The notes under the pieces are model-generated. The model did no database searches, was not told the origin of the DNA, and was given only the letters and a program-made list of their open reading frames with translations. The position numbers and the translations under genes were made by a program. 64,000 nt of DNA from Ceratotherium simum simum. Lineage: Eukaryota > Chordata > Mammalia > Perissodactyla > Rhinocerotidae. The stretch lies in assembly GCF_000283155.1 (NCBI RefSeq), contig NW_004454182.1, positions 4,887,623-4,951,622 of the forward strand. Reading direction: 5' to 3'. Of this stretch, positions 34,502 through 46,859 are shown piece by piece. Numbering within the stretch: position 1 is the stretch's first letter; the number at the start of each line of letters is the position of its first letter.

Positions 34502-36103
34502 TCATAATATATTTTTAAAATAATTTTTCCCATAAAACTCTTAGCGTCTTTCTTTAAATTTTCCTACTAGATACTTTGTGTATGTATGTGTGGCTGCATA
34601 ACCACCTGTGTACATGTGTATGCGCATGTATATACATAATATTTTCCATTGTTGGTGTTGCTTGTGGTTAGAAATGTAATTGATTTTTTTTGGTACTAAC
34701 TTTGTGCTAAAAAGTCTTATCTCAATAATTTATTCTAGTAATTTATATAGTTTTTTATAGTAGGTAGTGCTATCATTTTAAATAAGGATAATTTTGATTA
34801 TTTCTTTCCATAACTTAGAACTTTTATTTTTGTTTCTATTTTATTATTGTAAACAGAACCTACAGGATGTTGAAGGGAAGTGGTGGTGGTGGGTATTCTT
34901 GTTCCTGAAATAAAGGGAAAACTTTTACCATTTTGCAATAATTTTTCATGTTGCTTTAGGGCTTTCTAAAAATATGTTGTTGGTTTTTAAAAGTTTCTTT
35001 CCATTTCTATTTTGCTAAGTGATTTTGTTGAACTTATAGATTGCAATTTTTTTCATCTATTGATATAACCTAAGGGTTTTCACCCCCATTGAGTCTGTTA
35101 AAGTGGCAAATTAGCTAAATAGGTTTTCAAATGTAGAAGCTATATTATAGTCCTGGGGTAAATCCATCTTGTTGATGATGTATTATCTTTTTAAAACTAA
35201 TTCTGGTTTCATTTAGCTAATATTCTGTTTAGGATTTTTGCATCTATATTTACAAGTGGGAATAACCTATAATCTAATGTTCTTGTAATGTCCATTCCTG
35301 CATTAGTATCAGCTCTCTAATAACCTCATAAAACTCTCTGGAAGGGTTTGTGCAATGTGAAACATATTTTTGTTGAATACATTGTGGAACTGGCATACAA
35401 AACTCTCCTACCCTGGGATTTCATTGTTGTGACTGTTTTCAAGTACTGATAAAATTTCTCCAACAAGTATAGTAGTAGTTTAGTTTCTATATTTTAAAAT
35501 CTATTTTAGCAATTCATACATTTCGGATTTTGTTTTTCTAATTTGACTGTCTTCAAACTTTTTGACATAATAAAGTATTCAAAATATTCTCTTATTATGT
35601 TTTTAAATCACTGGGGTATTTAATAAAAAAATGAACATTTCTATTTCTAACAGTGTTTGTCTATATTCCTTTTATTTATTTATATTTTAATCAAGCTTGA
35701 CTTAGGTTTGTCAATTTTACAAAACTTTTCAACAAACCAAGCTTTGGCTTTGTGGAGTCATCTATTTAATTATTTTCTTTTTCATGAATTCTGCTCATAT
35801 TAAAATATTCCTTTCTACTTGCTTTAGATTTATTTTATTGGTTTTTTTTTTTTGGAACCGTTATTTTGAATACTTAGTTTATCTAATTTTCAGTTTTCTT
35901 TCTTTTCCAATATAACCATTTAACACTGTAAATTTCTCCCCACACACTGCCTTAATTTAGATCCCACAAGTTTTGATTTGTTATTGATCAGTTGTAAGTG
36001 TTTCTAAAGGCCTTTATGGTACTCTCTTAGACCCGTGAGTCTATCCTCAATTGTTTGTTTATTTTGGTCTTTTTAAATTACTGATTTCTTTCTTAATTGA
36101 GTT

Positions 36104-36561
36104 TGTAGGGGAGGAAAACTCTTCCTTTCTCAGTTCTTTGACTGGTCTAATACTTAAATTGATGTTAGATAGATTAACAGGAGAAAAATAAATTTAATTT
36201 TGTACATACAGGAGCCCAAAGATAGGAGGTTCAAAGAAGTGACCAAAACAGGCAGATTTTATACCTTTTAGACAAAGAAACAGTACATTTCTGAAGAATT
36301 GACAAGACAAAAGAGTTTGAGCTTGGGGTAGCTAGTAACAAGGTTTGTTTATACAGCCTTCTCAGCCCTGAATTCTCTCTCTCTGGTGATCTCTACCTCC
36401 TGGTACAGGGAGGGTATCTTTCACATGGGAGATTTATTTCCTGCTTTCAGGGGGACAGAGGAGGGTCAGAATGTCCTCCTTGCATCTGCTGTAACTTTAA
36501 TTCAAAATAACCAATATGCCAAAGTGGTATATTTTGGGGTGGTATATTCTCTGCCACCTCA
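36104..36561. mobile_element. LTR-like element, family 'A' copy 2
   Basis: It begins TGTAGGGGAGG, has 'TTGACTGGTCTAATACTTAA', 'AGATTAACAGGAGAAAAATA' and 'TATTTTGGGGTGG', and ends 'CTGCCACCTCA', matching 24258-24828 block by block. AGTT flanks it on both sides (36100-36103, 36562-36565), a possible 4-bp duplication of the class I ERV kind. It interrupts the L1M relic, which resumes afterwards. Confidence 0.7.
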
Positions 36562-36636
36562 AGTTGTAGTCATTCAAGGTAGTCTGTATGAAATTTAAAC
36601 TTTGAAATTTGTGGCTACTTCTTTTATGCTCTAGGA

Positions 36637-37079
36637 CAGTGTTTCTCAAACTATCTTGTTCAAGGAGCATTTTCTTTTAAATTTCCTGTCCATCGTGGCC
36701 AATACTTTTGTAAAACACAGTAAATTGATAAATAATGTCAGTAGAAAAATAATACTTTAAAAGGCATACAAAATGCAAACTCACATTTTATTATTTACTT
36801 CAACAAACAGAAATTTGCATTCCAATAAATATAATCAGAACAAAATAACAATGGAAAAAAAAGAAGTTATAAAAACTGAATATATTGTTCACTAAAATCA
36901 TACATATAGGTGAATAATATAAAGGATTGCTATTAGGCTCATAACTCTGTCCTGTTATCATAACAAAAATATAATACTTTCTAAGTGCTTACTATTAGTT
37001 TCTGAACTTGTTTTGTCGGGACTGTTAACAGGCATTCAAAAATCAGTCTTGTCTGTGGACTACAATGTGAGAAGCATTG
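36637..37079. mobile_element. Non-autonomous hAT-like DNA transposon
   Basis: The left end CAGTGTTTCTCAAACT pairs with the right end, whose reverse complement is CAATGCTTCTCACATT (12 of 16 positions match). These are hAT-type terminal inverted repeats about 440 bp apart. The interior is AT-rich and non-coding. The flanking 8-bp sites do not match clearly. L1M sequence lies on both sides. Confidence 0.65.
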
Positions 37080-37309
37080 ATGTCCAACACGACGTTTTTT
37101 CTTAAATGTTACCGTTATATTCCAGTTTCTGGAATGGAATTGTTTGCTATTCACAACTTCTCTACCTTTCTTGATTTCTGGAGTGTTGATTTATAAATTT
37201 TTGAATATTAAAATCTTCCATTATGGTGGTAGATTGGTCCATTTCTTCTATAGTTCTGCCAATTTTTGCTCTATATATTTTGAAGCTATGTTATTTTATT
37301 TTTAAAGAT

Positions 37310-37565
37310 AATACAGTATAATGATTAAGAATATGGGTTCTATAATTAGTCTACTTTGATTGGAATACAAGCTACATGACATTGGACAAGATTCTTAACA
37401 TAGAATCTTAAATTTCTTCACCTATAAAAATGGAGATATGAATCATATCTACCACATGGATAGGATGGTTGCTGAAAAGTTAATGAGATAATGTATGTAG
37501 AGTACTTGAGTGATACTTTTATAGTAAGCCCTTAATAAACATTAACTAATACAATTATTGTTATT
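37310..37565 (+). mobile_element. SINE MIR, near full length
   Basis: 'ACAGTATAATGATTAAGAAT', 'AAATTTCTTCACCTATAAAA', 'AAAAGTTAATGAGATAATGT' and 'TAGTAAGCCCTTAATAAACA' follow the MIR consensus from end to end. Confidence 0.88.
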
Positions 37566-37669
37566 TCCTAAAGTTGTCTATCTAATATATATTCATTAAA
37601 CACTTATTAAGTAAATATTAAATAAATGTAAAGAGCTAAACTAAATTAATGCAGATTGTTTCATGTTAC

Positions 37670-37830
37670 ATGTGGAAATGGCACAGAGAAATCAGCCACA
37701 GATTTGAATACCTGCTTCAACACTTCTAGCTTTGGGGGTCTATGAACGATTTTCCTAATATCTCTAAGTTTCAAGGTCTGTATTTGTAGAATGAAGGCTA
37801 ATAAATACCCAGTTCTGCCATTTCATACCT
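37670..37830 (+). mobile_element. SINE MIR fragment
   Basis: 'CAGCCACAGATTTGAATACC', 'ATTTTCCTAATATCTCTAAG' and 'TTTCAAGGTCTGTATTTGTA' match the MIR 5' and core parts. The 3' end is missing. Confidence 0.65.
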
Positions 37831-39535
37831 TTTGAAAAATATAGCAGTGCCTTCATGGCTTAACATAAGTAATTAGCATAGGGATTTTAGGTTCTTGTCA
37901 GGACCAATGGAGATTATGATTTTCGTTGGTGATGGAAGTGGGAAATATGGTGCCTCTCACAAGACACTAATTAGATGACTGCCATCCTTACCTGTTATTC
38001 TGGCCCTGACAACTAACAATATAATCCAAAGGAAAAAGCTACATACAGATAAAATAGCATGCCACTGCCCAATTTTTATTTTTAAAATGTTATCTTTAAT
38101 ATAATTGTGTTCTCAATATCTATGAGACCTATAAACCAAAATCATTTTTGGATTCCAAAGTTCTCTGTATAAAAGACATTCAGGATGCTAATAAAATGGT
38201 AGTAGAATTTAGTATGAGTGTTGTTAGTGAACACAACTCTTGGAAACAACATTGGCATAGAGGCAATTATGGCACAAAACACTCCCAATACCACTTGAGG
38301 GTCCCCCTTACTACAGGGTTTAGGATTCAACTTCCCAAACAATTTAAAAAGAAGTGTGTTTAGTTATGATTTTACTGGATGCGTTCCTGTTATATTAAGT
38401 ATGTTCTAGGGGAATGGTGATTACAGTGGACCCCCCCATCAATACCAGCGATGTTTGTGGTGGCAATTGAAATATTGGAACACAGAATATTCCAAGACAT
38501 TTCTTGCAAACTCACCTCAAATGTCATATTCCTAAAAAACATGGTACTTAGTATTTAATGAATTATTGAATAATGAATTTTCTTCGGTTTTACATGCCAT
38601 ATTGAAAATTGTTTAGAAAATTAAAATTATATTTTGGTCTTACTCATCATGGATAGTGTGTATGTATGTATTTCTTTATGCTATATTTTCTAGAATTTCT
38701 TTATTTTTCCAATCCTGTAACTCGAGCTGATATTTCCATATACTAGTCTCAATTTATTTACTCAAAAAACTTATCTGGGAAAAAAATGTATTATCTTAAC
38801 TGAAAAAGGAAACACATATTTCTGAAACAGTGCATTCACTGGAAACATAGTAAATATGATTGCAAAGAATTGGAATTCAATTTTCTTAGCTCCATATGAT
38901 AACCAAATTTTTAGTTTGTGAATCCCAAATAACACAGAGTACCACAACAGAGCAGTGCATCGGTATTAATGTTTTTTTTTAAATTTCCTTCTGATGATAA
39001 ATATATGATTATTGTTGAGTATTTGGAAAAGTGTTAATTTAAAAATTAAAATTGCTCATAATTATCCATTCTCACTTATAAATTAAAATTAGAACTAATA
39101 TTTTATATATTTCTTTCCAGTCTTTTTTCAATTTATTTTAAGTGAATTGAGAGTTTACTGTGCACTTAATTTATATGTGTGTTTATGAAAACAAATACAT
39201 GCTCTAAATAAATATCTAAATAAATTATCAAAACAATTTCCTAACGATTATGGAGAACACTCATGTACTTCATGGTGCTAAAATTTAATCCTCTTCTAAT
39301 TCTTTACAACCATGCCATCTACTTACTAATCCATATTGATTTTTAAACAAATAAGCATGCTCATGACCACAATTCACATTTTATTCTATAAACTGTTCTT
39401 TCTCTTCTGGACTGGTTTTCCTATTCCCGCTAGAGACTGAGGTTAAAGTTGCTGTTCTATTGACAAAATTCTAGTATTGGACCCTGCAATGATTCACGTG
39501 GGTGTGGAATTATTTCCCTTGAAAAGCAGCAAGGG
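37831..39535. other. Unassigned AT-rich sequence
   Basis: No gene. Frames of 66 and 71 codons overlap on opposite strands at 38142-38363 without a motif. A 7-C run lies at about 38431-38437. Confidence 0.5.
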
Positions 39536-39539
39536 AGTG

Positions 39540-40030
39540 CTAAGATGGTAAAGTAATAATTACTTCCTTCAGCTGCAATAGTTTAGGGAAAAGCTCAAAG
39601 ACATATGGGCTGAATATTTAGCAGGCAGTGATGATGGTGGGGTCACAGATATGACTCGGTGGGATGCTAGCAAAGCAGTATTGCAGGGAAAATTGATTGA
39701 AATCTTTGCCCAAAAGAAAAGGGAAAGGCAAGTACAAATACCGGAGTTAGGGACTAAAATTAGGAACCTCCAAAAGGAGCATATTAAGAAGGGTAAGGCT
39801 AAAACTAATTGATTTAGAAAATGCCAAGGGGAAACTTAATAGGATTCTAAATGAGGGAATGGAGTGTCTAATAAAGCTCAGTAAGAGCAAGTTTTCATCC
39901 CATGGTAATAAAGCAGATACTATCTCCGCCTGCTAACTTAGAGGGAGAACACAATTGAGACTAATTACGGAAATTACGGGACAAAAAGGGGCTCCCCTGC
40001 AGCCCCCACGAAACAAGAACCAGTATTGTT
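39540..40030 (+). mobile_element. L1-superfamily ORF2 relic with an unusual, non-typical sequence
   Basis: Reading the plus strand from 39543 gives a peptide with the L1-type motif WDASKAVLQGKLI, followed by a lysine-rich coiled stretch (KKRERQ...ELGTKIRNLQKEH). This is the linker between endonuclease and reverse transcriptase in L1-clade ORF2. Two in-frame stops lie at 39549 and 39579, and the next stop ends the frame at 39810. After a one-base shift the homology seems to continue (KLNRILNEGMECLI, then HGNKAD). These later blocks resemble fish or amphibian L1/Tx1-type elements more than placental L1, whose matching segment is quite different. It is dead, but with few breaks. Alternative: a very old mammalian L1 subfamily. 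Confidence 0.55.
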
Positions 40031-40224
40031 CTTTATTATTCTCTCACAGGCACATAGAGCATTAAAATTTGTGTGTTATTTTAAAGTTTCTAGACTCAGT
40101 TGATCACAATAAAATGTAATCTACTTCATTCAACGTACTGTCTATATGTCTGTACATTTATGATGTTTCAATAGCCACTCTGTTAAAATAATGTGGAGTT
40201 TGGGACATGACGTGAAAAGTAATG

Positions 40225-40320
40225 TAATATTGTGAAAAGGCCACCAGACTAGGAATCAGAGGGCCTTTTGTCTAGTCTTACATCTTGTTAAATGATTTTC
40301 CTAAGTTCCTACATAAAAAT
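40225..40320 (+). mobile_element. SINE MIR fragment
   Basis: 'TGTGAAAAGGCCACCAGACT' and 'AGGAATCAGAGGGCCTTTTG', then 'GATTTTCCTAAGTTCCT', fit the MIR head and start of the core. Short and diverged. Confidence 0.5.
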
Positions 40321-43300
40321 CAAAAATCTGGCTCCTCCATTTGAGTTTAACAGAAACAGCTATATATTATTCTTCCAGAACTATCAAAAGATTGAAAGAA
40401 AAGCGGTAAATATTACAACAAAACTGTCTGGGAGACCATTTGTGCCAAAGAAGAGATGAGAAAATTAAAGGACGATAATAATGAAGTGACTAAATCTAAC
40501 CGCATAAGATGACTTGCTAAGTGTTACGTGATGATAATTGAGCTACAGTTAGTTGAGTGCATACTATATCAGGTGTTTCGTTGTTATAAGAGAAATGCCT
40601 TCTTTCTTCCAATGGCTCAGGACCAAATTGCAGACCAACAGACATGGAAGAGATAACAATACCGAGCAACATATGGGTTTGCCATTTATTACCTGTGTAT
40701 ATTCCAATAACATTTTCAAATTAAAAGTATTACTTTGAGCAATTTGACACTTTAAACATTTAAACTTTTTCCCAATACATAAAAAAATCTTAGTGTTTAA
40801 TAGATTTTTTCAAATATAATTTTGCTTATTTTAACTGGTGAAAAGAGAAGGAAAAACTGTGTGTTTACTTTCTAGTTCAGTTTGGTAAGGTCAGACAGTG
40901 AAACTGTTTGGTGAATAATTCATTTATCTACACATTTGTCTCTGCTTAACTTAAAGAATTGGTACTCAAATAGGTTCACCTTAACGCACTACTCTGTTAT
41001 GCATTTTGTATCAAACGATGTAACCCCCAATTTTAGATCCTCAAATAGTTAAAACTGCAAAATCATTTGGTTGAACAGGTTATTTTAAGGATTTAAAGGA
41101 AGTAATATAATCAAGAGACTTAAATATGAAAGAAAACTTTTCATTCATTCGTATACATAATACATAATATAATATTATCGTCTTGAAAAAGTGTAATTTT
41201 ATGTATCTTCAAAAATAAATCCAAGCAAAAATGTTAACGGAGAAATACTTACTTTAGAATTTACGAATTTTAACGAAGCATACTATATACTATGAGCAGA
41301 TTTTGTGTATGTGCAATATTTAATGCAATTCAGCCAATATTAAATACCTAATATGCAAAAGGCACTTTGCTTATTGTAAAATATCTAAAAACCTACAAAA
41401 GTTATAAGTTCTTATTACAATGCATGATGAAGTTGAAGAGAATCCTTCTTTCTCACGTAATTTTTTAGTGCCAGGGAAGACTATTGAAAAGATGCAATAT
41501 AAATAGATTCTAGGAAGGCGTGAAACTGCCCATTTCATGCCTCTCTATTCATCTACTAATTTTTCACGTTAAACCACATACGATCACGACTGGTCACACT
41601 GAGAAAGTAAGGATGAGCTGAAAAGAATATAGAAATTCTGGGGATATCTCCTTTGATTGTTTGTGGCAGTATCATTAGAAAAGGAGGGGGGTTTGGTTTC
41701 CTGGGACATTGTCCATTGCGGTGGGCTTCCCAGGTGAGCCATAGAGATCCACCCTCACCTGTTATGAATGTATAAGTTCTAACAGGAAGACCAGTAGAGA
41801 AACTCACAATAAATACAGACTATAAAAGAGAAACATGAGACTAAAATATGAAAGGATGATCAATTTAGATGTAAGTGCTTCATAGGATGATAGAACATGT
41901 ACAGACATAAGCAAATGAAGAGACTGGGGCTGTAATTCTTAAGGAGCACATAGTAAGGGAGAGAACCTGGTAGCTTTTCTCTGGTCTTCATGACAAAGGT
42001 GAAAATTTACCTATTTAAATAATGAGAAAATATATTTATTTTTAGTTTTTGGAAAAGGAAATTGTGTATAAAAGCATGTATGAAAAAAATAATTCTTGAA
42101 GATATGTGCATTCAAGTTACCTGTATGAATATTAATTTTATGCAAAATCTAGAATGATCTGTAAAATCTTGTTGACAGAATTATTAACTTGAACTTCTTT
42201 AGCTGCTTAACCATCTATGCTGCATAGTGAGTACTGTTGTCCCACAGTCTTCTTTAAAAAGATTTTAATTAGCTTTAATTTGAAAAATTAATGTTCTACT
42301 GCTGATATAATGAAAGGGATTAGCAGAAATAAAATTTTAAAAAGAACACTTTAGATATATTTATGTTCATGTCAGAATGTTTTATAACTCTCTTTTCAAA
42401 TTCTCAAATATTTTAATTTTTTTCAATGTTTATTTGTTTTTCAAAGCAGAAATCGGATTGTGTAATTCTGATGTTACTGTCATGTTGATTTTATAACTTT
42501 GTACATTTTTTCTCATTGAATTTTTTTATCCACTGAATATATTGATTTAAAGTAAGAAATGCTCCAAGTCAACAGTAATAATAAGTTTTGGAATTTTGTG
42601 TCTAATTAGATTGTTACTATATCAATGACATGATGAAAAATGACAAAATCTTCACCAAAAAGTTTCAAAAATACCAGAAGAAATATTGAAGAACTCTCCT
42701 ATAGGCTTTTATCATATTAACAAACTGAATTAGAGGATTAAAAAAATTAGTGACACATATTATTACATTTTGACCAAGGAGGTTTTTCTTTCTTTAATGT
42801 TTTAATATGAGAAACATAAAATCCATGTACATCAAACCTCTAGATGATAGTGTGTATATTAATATACGGTTCTGACAAAGACTGCTGTGTCCTTTCTACA
42901 AAAAAGCACAACCATGTATCAAAGAACCATCAACCACTGGGACAGCTCTTTGTTTTAACTGATGTGACAAAGGCTCACAAATTCTTTGGGCAAAAAAGCG
43001 AGGGAAGATCAAAGAGCTTACAGGGGAGCTTCCAATATAAAGGAATGATCTCTATATTTATTCTATTTCAATTTTGAGTAATAGGTATAAAATAGAACAC
43101 TTTTTGGCAAAATACAGGTGTGAACTATATAGATTAAATTTTCAAGAACAATTTATGATAATTGGATAAATATGTTTATTTTTCTTCAGTACTGTGTAAT
43201 TTGGTTTAAACAGTGCTTAACCAAGAATAGATTATTTATTCTTTCATTGATCTAATAAAGTTTGTCTGGTACCTATTGTGTATACTCCAGTCAAGCTCTG

Positions 43301-43690
43301 GTCTATAGTATCCAACTTTTAGGTTGAGATGAGAAAACTATTGGGAGTAGAATTTGCTAAGAATAGAGCTTACCACCTCTCATTTTCCTCAGATTCCATC
43401 TTTAAATGCACTGAAGGCTTCAAGATGGAATCAAAGTAAAATGATAAGAATTTCCAGGCTTCAAGTTGAAAATTACTTTCTCTAAGGAGCCCTGTCTCTC
43501 ATGGTTATTTCTTCATGTGAGAGAGACTTTAAGAATATATGTTTAACAATAGCAGAAGGAACAAGCAATTTAAAGGAGATGGATATTTTGACACGGTAGT
43601 GGGAAGCTCTCTGCCTTAAATATTTTTTAAAAAAGAGTGACAAACTCAACAATGATAGACAGTATTTGACCAAACATTTTCCTCTGGAAC
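40321..43690. other. Unassigned AT-rich sequence
   Basis: About 3.4 kb without a gene or confident repeat. An 83-codon minus-strand frame at 41556-41807 lies in a more GC-rich block (41530-41810) that could be an old LTR or conserved sequence. A 77-codon frame at 42844-43077 has no motif. Confidence 0.45.
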
Positions 43691-43699
43691 CTTCCATTT

Positions 43700-44330
43700 C
43701 CTCTTGCTTACCCCACCTCAGTGAGGTGCCACCATTCATCCAACCAAGTGCTCTACACAGAACCCTGAGGATCATCCTTGACCTCCCCACACTTCATATT
43801 CAATAAGTCACTACCAACAATTTATATCCCTCACGTCATAGAGTTTTCTCCAACCCTTTCCACCATCTCAGAGCCAGGTATCGTTATGTGCCCCCTGGAT
43901 TCTGTAACAGCATCAAATCCGTCTGGCTCTGACTCCAGCCTTGCCAGCCCTTGTTCATTCTCCCCTGCACTCTCTTTGATTCCGCCATAAGGAACTGTTT
44001 GAAATCCGTGAACACATTACATTTTCTCTCACATCTGAGCTTTTCCATGCCTAGAGAAGCTTTTCCCTCCATGACTACATATTACCAGAGAGAAAATCTT
44101 GCTAAACCCATCCTGTTATTAAAATCTTCGCTTAACTAATAAATCCTCAAAACAAATCAAAGCTAGTTTCCCCTCCTTATAGGCTCTTCACAACTCTGAC
44201 TACCTCTGTTGTATCAGCCCCTAAAGTGGGGTTTCCTTTTTGCCTGCTTTCTCTCTCTTTTCTCTGTTCCCCATAAGTTCTTTGAAGAAAGAGGTTGTTC
44301 ATTACCATATTTTCGGTACTCAGACTATTT
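43700..44330 (+). mobile_element. LINE L2, ORF2 end
   Basis: 'GAGGATCATCCTTGACCTCC', 'TCCAACCCTTTCCACCATCT' and 'GACTCCAGCCTTGCCAGCC', then 'CCATAAGTTCTTTGAAGAAA', follow L2 in order. Several 62-102 codon frames on both strands lie within it. Confidence 0.65.
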
Positions 44331-44652
44331 TCAAAATGCAGAATCAACTTGGGTAAGGTAGGGTTTGGTAGAAAGAGGGAGGAGGGCAATGGGAAGAGGT
44401 AAGAGAAGTCAAACGAGGAAATCATGGTGGTAATATAGGAGCGAGAAGATAGAGCTCTTGAGTAGCCTTGGTGGAAACAGACTGGAGCATATCCTAACCA
44501 TGTAGAAACAATTCTGCATGACTTGGTAAATTATACAATTAAAGGTACCAAATGAGGGGTAATTAATATGTAACTCCGAGTTTCCTTTCTTAGAACATTA
44601 TAAGAATGATCATTTAGCCCAACATCATGAGAAGTTTTAAAAAGCAGGAAGA

Positions 44653-44972
44653 GGGGCCGGCCCCACAGCTTAGCAGTTAAGTGCTCGTGCTCTGCTACTG
44701 GCAGCCAGGGTTCGGATCCCGGGGAGCACCAACTCACCGCTTCTCTGGCCGTGCTGAGCCGGCGTCCCACACACAGCAACTAGAAGGATGTGCAACTATG
44801 ACATACAACTATCTACTGGGGCCTTGGGGAGAAAAAGGGGAAAAAAAGGAGGAGGATTGGCAGTAGACGTTAACTCAGGGCCCGTCTTCCTCAGCAAAAA
44901 GAGGACTGGCATGGATGTTAGCTCAGGGCTGATCTTCCTCACACACACAAAAAATAATAAAATAAAAAAAAT
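44653..44972 (+). mobile_element. ERE1-type SINE
   Basis: It begins GGGGCCGGCCCCACAGCTTA, has a B box (GGTTCGGATCC), 'CAGCAACTAGAAGGATGTGC' and a complex A-rich tail with AATAA and AAAATAAA. The perfect duplication AAAAAGCAGGAAGA lies at 44639-44652 and 44973-44986. Confidence 0.95.
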
Positions 44973-44986
44973 AAAAAGCAGGAAGA

Positions 44987-46366
44987 AATGTATGAATTAA
45001 GCTACAAAATTCTCAAACAAGCACAATATTTTAACATTGTTTAATTAATGGTGAAATCGATATGTAAAATAGAGTGGTAATTTGTGGGTAATCTGAGCAC
45101 TAAATTAAGCCTTAGAGATAAGTATCCACTTTCTTCTTCTTGTACTTTTTAAGAAAATTCGGGGGACATGTTTTGATTACCCATTATAACAGCGGTAACA
45201 CACAGAACTGGAAAAGCAGATAGGAATATACTCATTACTCTATTGCCTTTCTTTCGTGCCTTGGTTCCTTTTGAAGCTCTACTCCTCACCATGCTCTACC
45301 TACCATCTCTATACCTCTGAATCAAGCCAAAATTGACTCTGATTTTTCAAGTTCTGCCCACATCTCTCAGGGGATTTCCTTTAAACAGAAGGCAATCACA
45401 AGGGAGTTAGAAGCCATTGCTTTTTAAATAAGAAAAGTATATAATGATAAGTGGAAAGACATACTTAAAATAAGATTCCACCAATCTCTAAGTTTTTCTA
45501 CATTTTTCTTAAATGCGATGTAATGTTGAACTTACAAGTTTACACTCTCCCCACAACAATACAGAGTCCAAAAAAAATGAATTTATATTATATTAACATT
45601 TTAGACAGAAATCTTTTCTTTTTTTCTAAGATTTTGAGCATGCAATGTGTGGTATATTTCCCACATTATACTGCTTAGTATTTAAAACAACAGTTGATAT
45701 AATACAATTTGTTCTTTAAATTCATGGAGCGTGATATTCACCTTTAAATATTATTTCTGAAAGCTTTTCTGGCTTGAACTCATATCCAGAACAGGACCAA
45801 ATGCTATATCTATGAGGACATTTAAATTAACCATAATAGTAAGAGTTACGTCAATTCTATATATTGATCAAAACTCATAAAAATCTTTATATCATAGCAT
45901 CTATAAACATGATAGCAGAAGATTAGCAGAGGTTGAGTGAGATATTTATAATAAGCTATAATTTAGGGCAAAGTTGATTTAAATTTTTGATATTATAATA
46001 ACCTTATCATTGAAGAGTCACATTCATCAGGTGCTTAGTTATGCATAACACCATGCAAGTTTTGTACAAAAAAGAAAAACCTATCTTGATCTTAGTAAAA
46101 GAATCACCTGGCTACTAGAAAATGATCTCACATTCTGATTGTATGAAATTATAGAAGGGAAAAGAAACTAGGAAGCAAAATAAAATAGCCTTAGTTAGAA
46201 TGACAGTGTCCATAAGCTACAGAAGAGATGAATAAATTCCTCTTTATCTCTAAAGGATTTGTTTGTACTTTGCATTGTTTAGAGCAGTTCCACCAATCCC
46301 TTGCAATCTAATTGGCCACATGATACTTTTTTGGCACTTGGGTTTGTCAGGGTTCTGTTTTTTCCT
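44987..46366. other. Unassigned AT-rich sequence
   Basis: No recognised repeat or coding signal. Confidence 0.5.
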
Positions 46367-46380
46367 ACATATATATATAT

Positions 46381-46859
46381 TTTTTTTTATTGCAGTCACA
46401 TTGGTTTATAAAATTGTATAAATTTCAGGTGTACATCCTTATACTTCTATTTCTGCATACATTACATCATGTTCACCACCCAAATACTAGTTACAATCCA
46501 TCATCACACACATGTGCCTAATCATCCCTTTCTCCCTCCTCCCTCCCCACTTCCCCTCTGGTAAGCACCAATCCAATCTCTGTCTCTGTGTTTGTTTGTT
46601 GTTGTTGTATCTTCTACTTATGAATGACATCATACGGTATTTGACCTTCTCCCTCTGACTTGTTTCACTTAGCGTAATGCTCTCGGTGTCCATCTATGTT
46701 GTCACAAATGGCTGGATTTCATCGTTTCTTATGGCTGAGCAGTATTCCATTGTGTATATATACCACATCTTCTTTATCCATTCGTCCCTTGATGGGCACT
46801 TAGGTTGCTTCCAAGTCTTGGATATTGTGAATAATGCTGCAATGAACACAGGGGTGCGT
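46381..46859 (-). mobile_element. Lineage-specific L1, 3' UTR and ORF2 C-terminus, 5'-truncated
   Basis: A T-rich tail (after a TA run at 46368-46380) and the same 3' UTR text as at 34255 continue into reversed ORF2. The minus-strand reading includes KMWYIYTMEYCSAIRNDE, the well conserved L1 ORF2 C-terminal region. The conserved part reads in two stretches broken by a stop codon near 46694. No convincing target duplication was found. Confidence 0.9.

Larger units (their letters stand above)
33066..37305 (-). mobile_element. L1M relic, 3' UTR and ORF2, broken by later insertions
   Basis: The plus strand reads as antisense L1M. The old 3' UTR ('CTACCATCCAGCTTAAGAAA') is followed by 'ATTCTGGATATTAGCCCTGT' and 'CAGATGGAAATTGCCAAAGC', then reversed ORF2 with 'ATAAACATGGTCTATGTTTC', 'GATGTATTATCTTTTTAAAA' and 'TAGATCCCACAAGTTTTGAT'. 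The copy is long (about 3 kb of L1 after removing insertions), heavily decayed and 5'-truncated near 37300. Inserts are at 33868-33948, 34255-34501, 36104-36561 and 36637-37079. Confidence 0.85.

Noticed and set aside
41556..41807. 83-codon minus-strand frame
   Set aside because: No recognisable domain. The block may be an old repeat, and there is no supporting signal.
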